Shown here piece by piece: positions 1 to 8,149 of a stretch of DNA of 64,000 nt. How positions within the stretch are numbered: the first letter of the stretch is position 1; the number at the start of each line of letters is the position of its first letter. The notes beneath the pieces are model-generated. The model ran no database searches. It saw nothing but the letters and a program-made list of their open reading frames with translations, and was not told the origin of the DNA. Origin of the DNA: Streptomyces flavochromogenes (GTDB lineage Bacteria > Actinomycetota > Actinomycetes > Streptomycetales > Streptomycetaceae); the NCBI RefSeq assembly GCF_000717595.1, contig NZ_JNZO01000012.1, forward strand, positions 1 through 64,000, written 5' to 3'. The position numbers were made by a program, and so were the translations under genes.

Positions 1-40
1 CACCCGCACCCACCCCCGCCGACTCCCCGAAAGGCACACC

Positions 41-1693
41 GTGACGCAGGACGATCTCCTCGCCCAGGCCCAGGCATGGCTCGCCGAGGACCCCGACCCG
101 GAGACCCGGGAGGAGCTCGCCGCGCTCCTCGACCGCGGCGCGAGCGACGAGCTCGCCGCCCGTTTCGCCGGCACGCTGCAGTTCGGCACCGCCGGGCTCC
201 GCGGTGAGCTGGGCGCCGGGCCCATGCGGATGAACCGCTCGGTCGTCATCCGCGCCGCCGCCGGCCTCGCCGCGTACCTCAGGGCGAAGGGGCAGGAGGG
301 CGGTCTCGTCGTCATCGGCTACGACGCCCGCTACAAGTCGGCCGACTTCGCGCGCGACACCGCCGCCGTGATGACCGGCGCCGGGCTGCGCGCCGCGCTC
401 CTCCCCCGCCCGCTGCCGACGCCCGTCCTCGCGTACGCCATAAGGCATCTGGGTGCCGTCGCCGGTGTCGAGGTGACCGCGAGCCACAACCCGCCGCGCG
501 ACAACGGCTACAAGGTCTACCTGGGCGACGGCTCGCAGATCGTGCCGCCCGCCGACGCGGAGATCGCCGCCGAGATCGACGCGATCCGCTCGCTGCACGA
601 CGTACCCCGACCGGAGGCCGGCTGGGAGACCCTCGGCGACGAGGTCCTGAACGCCTACCTGGAGCGTACGGACGCCGTCCTGACCTCCGGGTCCCCCCGC
701 ACCGCGCGGACCGTCTACACGGCCATGCACGGCGTCGGCAAGGACGTCCTGACGGCAGCGTTCGCCCGGGCCGGCTTCCCGCCGCCCGCGCTCGTCGCGG
801 CGCAGGCCGAACCGGACCCGGCGTTCCCGACGGTCGCGTTCCCGAACCCGGAGGAGCCGGGTGCCATGGACCTCGCCTTCGAGGCGGCCCGGGCCGTGGA
901 CCCCGACCTGATCATCGCCAACGACCCGGACGCCGACCGCTGCGCCGTCGCCGTGCCCGACGCGGCCGTCGTGGGCGGCTGGCGGATGCTCCGCGGCGAC
1001 GAGGTGGGCGCGCTGCTCGCCGCGCACCTGGTGCACAAGGGCGCGACGGGCGTGTTCGCCGAGTCGATCGTGTCGTCCTCGCTGCTCGGCCGGATCGCGG
1101 AGGCCGCGGGCGTCGGCTACGAGGAGACGCTGACCGGCTTCAAGTGGATCGCCCGCGTCGACGGCCTGCGGTACGGCTACGAGGAGGCGCTCGGCTACTG
1201 CGTCGACCCTGAGGGCGTCCGCGACAAGGACGGCATCACGGCGGCGCTGCTCGTGACCGAGCTGGCGTCGGTCCTCAAGGAGCAGGGCCGGACGCTGACC
1301 GACCTGCTCGACGACCTGGCGATCGCGCACGGGCTGCACGCCACGGACCAGCTGTCGGTGCGGGTCGAGGACCTGAGCGTCATCGCGAACGCCATGGCGG
1401 CGCTGCGTGAGCGGCCGCCGGTCTCGCTCGCCGGTCTGACGGTCGTGTCGGCGGAGGACCTGACGAAGGGCACGGAGTCGCTGCCCCCGACGGACGGGCT
1501 GCGCTACCACCTGGAGGGCGACTACAAGGCCCGGGTGATCGTCCGCCCGAGCGGCACGGAGCCCAAGCTCAAGTGCTACCTGGAGGTCGTGGTGCCGGTC
1601 GCCGCGGCGGTCGACCTCGCCCCGGCGCGGGCGACGGCCCACGAGGTGCTGGTGGCGATCAAGCGGGACCTGTCGGCCTCGGCCGGACTCTGA
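41..1693 (+). CDS. phospho-sugar mutase (phosphomannomutase/phosphoglucomutase family)
   Basis: A 550-aa alpha-D-phosphohexomutase, a cytosolic enzyme that interconverts 1- and 6-phosphosugars (or 1- and 5-phosphopentoses). All four family signatures are visible: the phosphoserine loop TASHNPP near residue 148, the Mg-binding DPDADR at 295-300, the sugar-binding GYEEALGY near 380-386 and the phosphate-binding RPSGTEPK near 502-509. The length is normal for the actinobacterial phosphomannomutase-like group. The GTG start follows a GAAAGG Shine-Dalgarno-like stretch. It lies near the nucleoside catabolism genes, so a phosphopentomutase role feeding ribose-1-phosphate into metabolism is possible; substrate specificity cannot be read from the sequence. 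The gene ends in a strong hairpin terminator. Confidence 0.93.
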   Translation: MTQDDLLAQAQAWLAEDPDPETREELAALLDRGASDELAARFAGTLQFGTAGLRGELGAGPMRMNRSVVIRAAAGLAAYLRAKGQEGGLVVIGYDARYKSADFARDTAAVMTGAGLRAALLPRPLPTPVLAYAIRHLGAVAGVEVTASHNPPRDNGYKVYLGDGSQIVPPADAEIAAEIDAIRSLHDVPRPEAGWETLGDEVLNAYLERTDAVLTSGSPRTARTVYTAMHGVGKDVLTAAFARAGFPPPALVAAQAEPDPAFPTVAFPNPEEPGAMDLAFEAARAVDPDLIIANDPDADRCAVAVPDAAVVGGWRMLRGDEVGALLAAHLVHKGATGVFAESIVSSSLLGRIAEAAGVGYEETLTGFKWIARVDGLRYGYEEALGYCVDPEGVRDKDGITAALLVTELASVLKEQGRTLTDLLDDLAIAHGLHATDQLSVRVEDLSVIANAMAALRERPPVSLAGLTVVSAEDLTKGTESLPPTDGLRYHLEGDYKARVIVRPSGTEPKLKCYLEVVVPVAAAVDLAPARATAHEVLVAIKRDLSASAGL

Positions 1694-1710
1694 TCCGCCG
1701 CGAGGGCCAT

Positions 1711-1753
1711 GGCCGAGGGGCCGGTACGGAGTCTCCGTACCGGCCCCTCGGCC
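1711..1753 (+). terminator. terminator after the phosphohexomutase gene
   Basis: A perfect 20-bp inverted repeat (1711-1730 and 1734-1753) with a 3-nt loop starts 17 nt after the stop codon. It has no T-run, which is usual for Streptomyces terminators, and could work in both directions. Confidence 0.8.
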
Positions 1754-1838
1754 GTCCGGGTGAACCCTGTGCGGCAGGTGACGTCAGACGGCTCCCGCAC
1801 GCCGGGGGCGTACGCCCGGGGCGTGCCCTCCCCGCCCG

Positions 1839-1991
1839 TCAGCCGAAGCGGCCGTTGACGTGGTCGGCGGTGCGCGGGTCGTCCGGGGAGTCGGACACGG
1901 TCCCGGTGGGCCCCTGCTCGACGATCACGCCGGGGGTGCCCTGCTCGGCGAGGAAGAAGGCGCAGGAGTCGGAGAGGGTCTCGGTCGTCAC
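1839..1991 (-). pseudogene. PstB-like ABC ATPase C-terminal fragment
   Basis: The minus frame ending at TGA 1839 encodes about 50 residues that include LSDSCAFFLAEQG, VIVEQGPTGTV and a terminal DPRTADHVNGRFG. This resembles the C-terminus of phosphate-transport ATPases (PstB/PhoT: SD-TAFF, GxLVE-GPT, T-DYI-GRFG end). No Walker A, signature or Walker B segment lies upstream, so only the tail is present. A GTG near 1991 could start a short peptide, but a decayed remnant is more likely. The resemblance is from memory of the family and was not searched. Confidence 0.5.
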
Positions 1992-2069
1992 GGGAAGGAC
2001 GTAAGTCCCGCCCGGTGGACATGTGTTCCCCGCGATGTGAACGAGGGGCGTGCGCGGGGCAACTTCCGT

Positions 2070-2396
2070 TCACCGTAGGGCGGTCGAGGCCCATCTGGAC
2101 CCCTCGGCGGCGATCAGCGCACGGGACCGGGCATAGGCGGTACGGCAGGTGGAACGGCGCTCGTAGGAGCGTCCCGAGAGGGCGGTGGTACGTCCCTCGG
2201 CGTCGCGCAGCAACCACACCCAGCCGTTGCCGCCGACCGTGTGCTGCACACCGCCGGCCATGTCCGCGTGCCCGGCGCAGAGGGCCGTGAAGCCCTCCCG
2301 GCACCGGGCGTGGTCGTCGTAACAGAGCCCTGAACGCGCGACGACCCTCCCGTTCTGCGCGACGAGTCGCCATCCGTGGCGACCGTCGGCGCCCAT
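2070..2396 (-). CDS. DUF1508/YegP-like small protein
   Basis: About 108 aa with two similar halves: GWRLVAQNGRVVARSG near the N-terminus and NGWVWLLRDAEGRTTALSG near residue 58, each followed by a Cys-containing helical stretch. This tandem beta-strand/helix layout is that of the DUF1508 (YegP) repeat, a small domain of unknown function. The ATG at 2396 is chosen because the first repeat begins just after it; an in-frame GTG at 2486 would add 30 low-complexity residues. Neither start has a strong ribosome-binding site. Confidence 0.6.
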   Translation of the reverse strand: MGADGRHGWRLVAQNGRVVARSGLCYDDHARCREGFTALCAGHADMAGGVQHTVGGNGWVWLLRDAEGRTTALSGRSYERRSTCRTAYARSRALIAAEGSRWASTALR

Positions 2397-2516
2397 GTCG
2401 ACCGGACAGCGCGTTCCGGACACACCGGTGTCCTTGGCCACGCCCCAGGGTGACCAGGACGGTCTGACCGGATCAGCGCCCCGCACCGGCTGCGGACGTG
2501 GCGATTCCGCGAAGGC

Positions 2517-3263
2517 TCAGCCCGTCGCGAGAAGGATCACCAGGAGCAGCAGCCCGGCCGCCGCGGGGCCGACGATCTCGTACGCCCAGCGCACCCGCAC
2601 CTCGCCCCGCGCGCCCGGAGTGCCGGCGCGGCGCTCGGCGAGCTCGCGCAGATCGGCGACGGTCTGGTCGGTGGGCGCGGTGCGCGACGCGCTGTCCCGT
2701 ACGTCGGCGGTGACCGAGGTACGGCCGTGCGGGTCGTCCTGGGAGGCGCGGGAGGCGCGGCGAGCCGCCTTCTTGCGCTGGCGCAGCGAGACGGGGATGG
2801 CCCACAGCTGGTACTTGGCGCCGTCCTGGGTGAAGACCTCGCTGGAGTAGCCGGCGCGGATGTCGGCGACCGTCGACCAGGGCAGCGTGATCGACCGGAA
2901 CGGGTTGCGGATCCGGAGCCGGTCGTCGTCGGCGTAGACGGCGGGCCGGATGGTGAAGGCGACGATCAGCGGCACGGCGAGGAGGAGGCCCGCGAGCGCG
3001 AGCCAGGGCGACCGGCCCTCGCCACGGAACAGCACGTCACCGGCGAACAGGGCCGCGAGGATCAGCAGGAACACCCCGCTCGCGATCCCGAGCGGCGACC
3101 GGAAGACCCGGTCGGGGGACTCCTGACCGGTGGACTGCCGCCCTGCGGACTTCTGCCCGGCGGGCTTCCGCCCCGCGGGCTTCTTCCCGGCGGCCGGCTG
3201 CTCGGGGGTCGACTCGCGGCTCGGCTCGTGGCTGGGCTCGGGGGTCGGCTCGGGGGTCGTCAT
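2517..3263 (-). CDS. PH-domain-containing membrane protein
   Basis: A 248-aa protein. Residues 1-50 are a Pro/Glu/Lys-rich cytoplasmic tail with repeats of the TPEP and AGxK kind. Two membrane helices follow (about 56-75 and 84-106), then a short bacterial PH-like domain (YADDDRLRIRNPFRSITLPWSTV, split here by description around residue 112-130), a basic/acidic linker and a final membrane helix at the C-terminus. Bacterial PH domain proteins of this kind are common in actinobacteria and have no assigned role. ATG 3263 is the only sensible start. It lies 34 nt downstream of the sortase gene on the same strand and may be cotranscribed with it. Confidence 0.8.
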   Translation of the reverse strand: MTTPEPTPEPSHEPSRESTPEQPAAGKKPAGRKPAGQKSAGRQSTGQESPDRVFRSPLGIASGVFLLILAALFAGDVLFRGEGRSPWLALAGLLLAVPLIVAFTIRPAVYADDDRLRIRNPFRSITLPWSTVADIRAGYSSEVFTQDGAKYQLWAIPVSLRQRKKAARRASRASQDDPHGRTSVTADVRDSASRTAPTDQTVADLRELAERRAGTPGARGEVRVRWAYEIVGPAAAGLLLLVILLATG

Positions 3264-3297
3264 GGGGCCGATTGTGCCTCAGTGGGGTGGTGGGGGC

Positions 3298-3945
3298 TCA
3301 GGCGGCCCGCGTGGCCACGAGATCCGCGTACAGAATGATGTTGTCGGGGCGGTGGCCGTCGACCAGCTCGCCGCCGCAGGTGATGAGGCGCAGCTCGGGA
3401 CGGTCGGTGTCGCCGTACACCTTGGCCGTCGGGAAGGCGTCCTTGTCGACCTGCTCCAGCTCCCTGACCCGGAAGACCGCGGTGGTGCCGTCGGCCCGGG
3501 TCACGGTGATCTCGTCGCCGACCGCGACCTCGGAGACGTTCTTCAGTACGGCGGGGCCGCGGGCGGTGTCGAAGTGCCCGATGAGGACGGCGGGGCCGGT
3601 CTGCCCGGGCGTGACGCCCTTGTCGTACCAGCCGATCCGGTCGGCGTCCGCGACCGAGGGCACCTCGACGGTGCCGTCGGCGGCGAGCCCGAGCTCCAGA
3701 ACGGGCCCGGTGGGACCGGTGTCCACCCCGGCGGCGGGGATCCGGACCCGCACGGGCAGGGAACGGGCGAGCGGGCGGACGGGAGCGGAGCTCGCGGTCG
3801 GCGTGGGGGCGGCGGTGGCCTCGGAGATCCGCGCGGGCGGGGTGGCGGCCTGCTGCCCGTCCCCGGCCGAACAGCCGGTGAGCGCGGCGATGACGGCGCA
3901 CAGGAGGACGGGGGCGATACGGGCGGAGTGACGGCGGCGGTTCAC
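3298..3945 (-). CDS. class F sortase, putative lipoprotein
   Basis: A 215-aa transpeptidase of the sortase superfamily. The catalytic triad can be placed: His in IGHFDTARG (about H124), Cys in the TLxTC-like LITCGG (about C190) and Arg in GHRPDN (about R199). The N-terminus is basic and hydrophobic and ends in ALTGC, a good lipobox, so this enzyme may be tethered by lipid instead of a transmembrane helix. A low-complexity linker precedes the catalytic domain. The start is GTG 3945. The gene upstream (4127-5461) encodes a secreted protein with a C-terminal hydrophobic segment and an Arg-rich tail, a likely substrate. Confidence 0.88.
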   Translation of the reverse strand: MNRRRHSARIAPVLLCAVIAALTGCSAGDGQQAATPPARISEATAAPTPTASSAPVRPLARSLPVRVRIPAAGVDTGPTGPVLELGLAADGTVEVPSVADADRIGWYDKGVTPGQTGPAVLIGHFDTARGPAVLKNVSEVAVGDEITVTRADGTTAVFRVRELEQVDKDAFPTAKVYGDTDRPELRLITCGGELVDGHRPDNIILYADLVATRAA

Positions 3946-3989
3946 GGGCGGGCTCCGGGCAGACGTGGACGGCGGGCGACGGACGGGGT

Positions 3990-4024
3990 CCGGCCGGCCG
4001 CCGCAGGACGCGGCGACCGGCCGG
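3990..4024 (-). terminator. hairpin between the secreted-protein and sortase genes
   Basis: A 15-bp stem with one mismatch (3990-4004 with 4010-4024) and a 5-nt loop, downstream of the secreted-protein gene on the minus strand. It would partly separate that gene from the sortase gene. Confidence 0.6.
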
Positions 4025-4126
4025 GGGGTGGGGTGTCGCTCCCGCTCGGGTCAAGGGGCAGGGAGTCGGGGTGGTGCGGGTGGTGCGGGGTGCGGTGGGT
4101 GCGCGGCGGGTGGCGCCGAGTCCGGG

Positions 4127-5461
4127 TCAGACGCGGGCGGCGGACCGGCGGCGCAGGACCACGAAGCCCAGACCGGCGGCCGCGAGCGAGGCCCCGGCAC
4201 CGGCCGCGAGCAGGGCGTTGCTGCCGTCCTCGGTGCCGAGCTCGGCACCCGCGGCGACCGCGCCCTTGGGGATGACGGAGGTCTGACCGGTGTTGGTGGT
4301 GATCCCGGTGCCGGTGCCGTTCGTCGTGGCGCCCGGGGCCGTCTCGAAGGTGCAGCCCTTCGGCAGCTTCGGGAAGGCGTGGGTGGCGCCCTTGGCATCC
4401 GGGCCGCCCTCGACCTGGGTGTAGAGCGACGGCGTGGCGCTCTGCGGGTCGATGATCCGGCCGACGATGCCGACGCTCTTCGGCAGCGACGGGTGCGCCC
4501 GGTCGACCATCGCGAAGACCTGGTCCTGGCCGTTGTCGTCGGCGGTGCTGAACTCGGCCAGCGGACCCTGGCGGGTCATGAACAGCTCGGCCTTCGTGCC
4601 CGCGCCGATGGCGACCGTCCGGCTGACCGTGCATGCGCCGAGGACGACGGCGGACCCGCCGGTGGTGGGCTCGGTGGACGGCTTGGTCTGCCCGCCGCCC
4701 GTGGCGACCGGCTGCGGGGCGCCCTGCTTCGACGAACCGGGGATGTACGCGGCGAACTGGCCGTCCTGCTCCAGGACGACGACGGCCCTGCCGAAAGTCC
4801 AGACGGAGCGGCCGCCGGTCACGTAGGTGTAGCCGCGCCCCTTGCCGTTCTCGATCAGCTGGAGGCCGAAGCGGCCGTCCTTGCTGGCGAGCTGGAGGAC
4901 GGTCCCGTCGGCGAGCCGGTAGGAGCCGGGCTTGGGGCCGGCGATGTTGCCGGTCCAGTTGTGGGTGGTGCCGTCCGGGTTGAGGACGAAGAACTCGCCG
5001 TTGTCCTGGCCGGCGGCGGAGCGGGTGATCGCCTCCAGGACGCCGACCGGGTGGCCCTCGCGGAACAGCTCGGCGCGGTGGTTCTGCTCCTTGACCTTGT
5101 AGATCTTGGCGACGGTGCCGGTCATGAGGGTCTCGGTACGGACGAGGGCGCCCTTCGCGGAAGCCTCGGTGGCCCCGGCCTCCGGGGTCTTCGTGGTGTT
5201 CCCGGCCTCCGGGGTCTTCGCGCCCTGCGCGTCCTTCCCGGTGCCCACCGCGTCCGGGGCGTCCGTGCCGGCCTCGGCCGGAACCTCGTCGGACGGCTTG
5301 ACGTCGGCGGACCTCACGCCGGACTTCGCCGGCGAGGTGGCCGCCGGCGCGGCGGTGACCGGTCCGTCGGCGGCGAAGGCGGTGCCCGCCGCCACGGCGG
5401 GGGTGAGGGCGACACCCGCGACGAGGGCGGTGGTGACGGCGGTGCGAAGGGCGGTGCGCAT
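4127..5461 (-). CDS. secreted, C-terminally membrane-anchored protein of unknown function
   Basis: A 444-aa protein with a Sec signal peptide (basic start, hydrophobic core, VAAGTAFAA near residues 20-30), a long Ala/Thr/Glu/Lys-rich linker to about 110, two globular halves (about 110-235 and 275-375) and a C-terminal hydrophobic helix followed by LRRRSAARV. That tail is typical of sortase substrates, but no LPxTG or LAxTG motif is present; the nearest text is AELGTEDGS. I recognise no catalytic domain. The ATG at 5461 has a CAGGAG ribosome-binding site 8 nt upstream. It is divergent from deoC and upstream of the sortase gene. Confidence 0.75.
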   Translation of the reverse strand: MRTALRTAVTTALVAGVALTPAVAAGTAFAADGPVTAAPAATSPAKSGVRSADVKPSDEVPAEAGTDAPDAVGTGKDAQGAKTPEAGNTTKTPEAGATEASAKGALVRTETLMTGTVAKIYKVKEQNHRAELFREGHPVGVLEAITRSAAGQDNGEFFVLNPDGTTHNWTGNIAGPKPGSYRLADGTVLQLASKDGRFGLQLIENGKGRGYTYVTGGRSVWTFGRAVVVLEQDGQFAAYIPGSSKQGAPQPVATGGGQTKPSTEPTTGGSAVVLGACTVSRTVAIGAGTKAELFMTRQGPLAEFSTADDNGQDQVFAMVDRAHPSLPKSVGIVGRIIDPQSATPSLYTQVEGGPDAKGATHAFPKLPKGCTFETAPGATTNGTGTGITTNTGQTSVIPKGAVAAGAELGTEDGSNALLAAGAGASLAAAGLGFVVLRRRSAARV

Positions 5462-5600
5462 AACGACTCCTGGAGAATCAGGCAGGTGGACGAGTGAGTC
5501 GCATGCCGCTTTTTCTCAGTCCGTTCGGGGGTTCGGCGAGGTCTGGCCGGCTGCTGAGGAAGAATCTATGGATCTTGCATTCGGGAGTTGTCCACTCCAT

Positions 5601-5616
5601 GTCACGGGCCTGTGAC
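5601..5616. promoter_or_regulatory. inverted repeat in the deoC / secreted-protein intergenic region
   Basis: GTCAC-N6-GTGAC is a perfect inverted repeat, followed by two further GTCAC copies at 5621 and 5633. It lies midway in the 280-bp divergent region and is separate from the deoC operator. No regulator is assigned; it may serve the secreted-protein gene. Confidence 0.3.
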
Positions 5617-5716
5617 AGGAGTCACCGGCCCCGTCACCACGGCCCGGAGCGGGGCACCACGCCGACCGGCCGCCTGTGACCTCGGGCTCTGCGAAGCCCG
5701 TCCCCTGTACAGGTCG

Positions 5717-5728
5717 CTACGCGCGTAG
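5717..5728. promoter_or_regulatory. nucleoside-regulon operator, site 1 (deoC)
   Basis: A perfect 12-bp palindrome CTACGCGCGTAG. It directly precedes the probable -10 TATGCT (5730-5735), which is 6 nt from the deoC GTG, so a bound repressor would cover the core promoter. It is the first of five related sites in the window. Confidence 0.75.
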
Positions 5729-5741
5729 ATATGCTCGACTG

Positions 5742-6707
5742 GTGACCATGCCCACCACTGCATCCGCAGCATCCGCATTCGCCGACGTGACCGCGTCCGA
5801 CGGTGCGCTGCGCCGCTTCCTCCACGGGCTGCCCGGCGTCGACGCCGTCGGCCTGGAGGCGCGCGCCGCGTCCCTCGGCACCCGCTCGATCAAGACCACG
5901 TCCAAGGCGTACGCCATCGACCTGGCCATTTCCATGATCGACCTGACGACGCTCGAAGGCGCGGACACCCCGGGCAAGGTCCGGGCGCTCGCCGCCAAGG
6001 CCGTCCGTCCCGATCCGACCGACCGCACGACCCCGACGACCGCCGCCGTCTGTGTCTATCCGGACATGGTGGCCACCGCCAAGGCCGCCCTCGCGGGCTC
6101 CGGCGTCAAGGTCGCCTCGGTCGCCACGGCCTTCCCGGCCGGCCGCGCCGCGCTCCCCGTGAAGCTCGCCGACACGGCGGACGCCATCGCCGCGGGCGCC
6201 GACGAGATCGACATGGTCATCGACCGTGGCGCCTTCCTCGCCGGCCACTACCTCCAGGTCTTCGAGCAGATCGCCGCGATCAAGGCGGAGTGCGGCGACC
6301 GCGCCCGCCTCAAGGTGATCTTCGAGACCGGCGAGCTGTCCACGTACGACAACATCCGCCGTGCCTCCTGGCTCGGCATGATGGCCGGCGCGGACTTCAT
6401 CAAGACCTCGACCGGCAAGGTCGCGGTCAACGCCACCCCGGCCAACACCCTGCTCATGCTGGAGGCCGTGCGCGACTTCCGCGCCCAGACCGGCGTGCAG
6501 ATCGGCGTGAAGCCGGCCGGCGGCATCCGCAACACCAAGGAAGCGATCAAGTTCCTGGTTCTCGTCAACGAGACCGTGGGTGAGGACTGGCTGGACAACC
6601 ACTGGTTCCGCTTCGGCGCCTCCAGCCTGCTCAACGACCTGCTGATGCAGCGCCAGAAGCTGGCGACCGGCCGTTACTCCGGCCCCGATTACGTGACGGT
6701 GGACTGA
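5742..6707 (+). CDS. deoC: deoxyribose-phosphate aldolase
   Basis: A 321-aa class I aldolase that splits 2-deoxyribose-5-phosphate into acetaldehyde and glyceraldehyde-3-phosphate, the last step of deoxynucleoside breakdown. The Schiff-base lysine is in GADFIKTSTGK (about K221). The second active-site lysine is in VKPAGGIR, and the DeoC signature DEIDMVIDRGAF is present. GTG 5742 is preferred over ATG 5748 because a -10 hexamer TATGCT lies 6 nt upstream, as in leaderless Streptomyces transcripts. It heads an operon with two ALDH genes (5-bp gap, then an overlap). Site 1 implies repression in the absence of nucleosides. Confidence 0.96.
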   Translation: MTMPTTASAASAFADVTASDGALRRFLHGLPGVDAVGLEARAASLGTRSIKTTSKAYAIDLAISMIDLTTLEGADTPGKVRALAAKAVRPDPTDRTTPTTAAVCVYPDMVATAKAALAGSGVKVASVATAFPAGRAALPVKLADTADAIAAGADEIDMVIDRGAFLAGHYLQVFEQIAAIKAECGDRARLKVIFETGELSTYDNIRRASWLGMMAGADFIKTSTGKVAVNATPANTLLMLEAVRDFRAQTGVQIGVKPAGGIRNTKEAIKFLVLVNETVGEDWLDNHWFRFGASSLLNDLLMQRQKLATGRYSGPDYVTVD

Positions 6708-6712
6708 TCAAC

Positions 6713-8149
6713 ATGGCATCTGCATTCGAGTACGCACCGGCGCCCGAGTCCCGGTCCGTCGTCGACATCGCCCCCAACTACGGCCTCTTCATCGACGGCG
6801 AGTTCGTCGAGGCGGCCGACGGCAAGGTCTTCAAGACCGTCTCCCCCGCCACCGAGGAGGTCCTCTCGGAGATCGCCCAGGCGGGCACCGAGGACGTCGA
6901 CCGTGCGGTGAAGGCGGCCCGGAAGGCGTTCGAGAAGTGGTCGGCACTGCCCGGCTCCGAGCGCGCCAAGTACCTGTTCCGCATCGCCCGGATCATCCAG
7001 GAGCGCAGCCGTGAGCTGGCCGTCCTGGAGACGCTGGACAACGGCAAGCCGATCAAGGAGACGCGCGACGCGGACCTCCCGCTGGTCGCCGCGCACTTCT
7101 TCTACTACGCGGGCTGGGCCGACAAGCTCGACCACGCGGGCTACGGGGCGAACCCGAAGCCGCTGGGCGTGGCCGGCCAGGTCATCCCGTGGAACTTCCC
7201 GCTGCTCATGCTGGCGTGGAAGATCGCCCCGGCGCTCGCGACCGGCAACACGGTCGTCCTGAAGCCGGCCGAGACGACCCCGCTGACCGCCCTGTTCTTC
7301 GCGGACATCTGCCGCCAGGCCGGGCTGCCGAAGGGCGTCGTCAACATCCTTCCCGGGTACGGGGAGACGGGCGCCGCACTGGTCGCGCACCCGGACGTGA
7401 ACAAGGTCGCCTTCACCGGTTCGACGGCCGTCGGCAAGGCCATCGCGCGGTCGATCGCCGGTACCGACAAGAAGGTCACCCTGGAGCTGGGCGGCAAGGG
7501 CGCCAACATCGTCTTCGACGACGCCCCCATCGACCAGGCCGTCGAGGGAATCGTCAACGGCATCTTCTTCAACCAGGGCCAGGTCTGCTGCGCGGGCTCG
7601 CGCCTCCTCGTCCAGGAGTCGATCCAGGACGAGCTGCTCGACAGCCTGAAGCGCCGTCTGAGCACCCTCCGCCTCGGCGACCCGCTGGACAAGAACACCG
7701 ACATCGGCGCCATCAACTCCTCGGAGCAGCTGGCGCGGATCACCTCGCTGGTGGAGCAGGGCGAGGCGGAGGGCGCCGAGCGCTGGACCGCCGCCTGCGA
7801 CATCCCCGAGGCCGGTTACTGGTTCGCCCCGACGCTCTTCACGAACGTCACGCAGGCGCACACCGTGGCCCGCGACGAGATCTTCGGCCCGGTCCTGTCG
7901 GTGCTGACCTTCCGTACGCCCGACGAGGCCGTCGCGAAGGCCAACAACAGCCAGTACGGCCTCTCCGCCGGCATCTGGTCGGAGAAGGGCTCCCGCATCC
8001 TGGCGGTCGCCAACAAGCTCCGCGCCGGCGTCGTCTGGGCCAACACGTTCAACAAGTTCGACCCGACCTCGCCGTTCGGCGGATACAAGGAGTCGGGCTT
8101 CGGCCGCGAGGGTGGCCGTCACGGTCTGGAGGCCTACCTCGATGTCTGA
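6713..8149 (+). CDS. aldehyde dehydrogenase, catalytic
   Basis: A 478-aa NAD(P)-dependent aldehyde dehydrogenase. The general base Glu is in VTLELGGKG (about 257), the nucleophile in GQVCCAGSR (about 291-292), the cofactor-site motif is PWNFP and the C-terminal EIFGPVLSV is intact. Its place 5 bp after deoC suggests it oxidises the acetaldehyde released by DeoC to acetate. Its 3' end overlaps the next gene, which encodes a truncated ALDH; the pair resembles a split version of the two-domain ALDH16 proteins. Confidence 0.93.
   Translation: MASAFEYAPAPESRSVVDIAPNYGLFIDGEFVEAADGKVFKTVSPATEEVLSEIAQAGTEDVDRAVKAARKAFEKWSALPGSERAKYLFRIARIIQERSRELAVLETLDNGKPIKETRDADLPLVAAHFFYYAGWADKLDHAGYGANPKPLGVAGQVIPWNFPLLMLAWKIAPALATGNTVVLKPAETTPLTALFFADICRQAGLPKGVVNILPGYGETGAALVAHPDVNKVAFTGSTAVGKAIARSIAGTDKKVTLELGGKGANIVFDDAPIDQAVEGIVNGIFFNQGQVCCAGSRLLVQESIQDELLDSLKRRLSTLRLGDPLDKNTDIGAINSSEQLARITSLVEQGEAEGAERWTAACDIPEAGYWFAPTLFTNVTQAHTVARDEIFGPVLSVLTFRTPDEAVAKANNSQYGLSAGIWSEKGSRILAVANKLRAGVVWANTFNKFDPTSPFGGYKESGFGREGGRHGLEAYLDV

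Noticed and set aside
5621..5637. A second AfsQ1 or PhoP box before deoC
   Set aside because: The two GTCAC copies are spaced by 7 nt, not 6, and the pattern does not fit the 11-bp PHO repeat.
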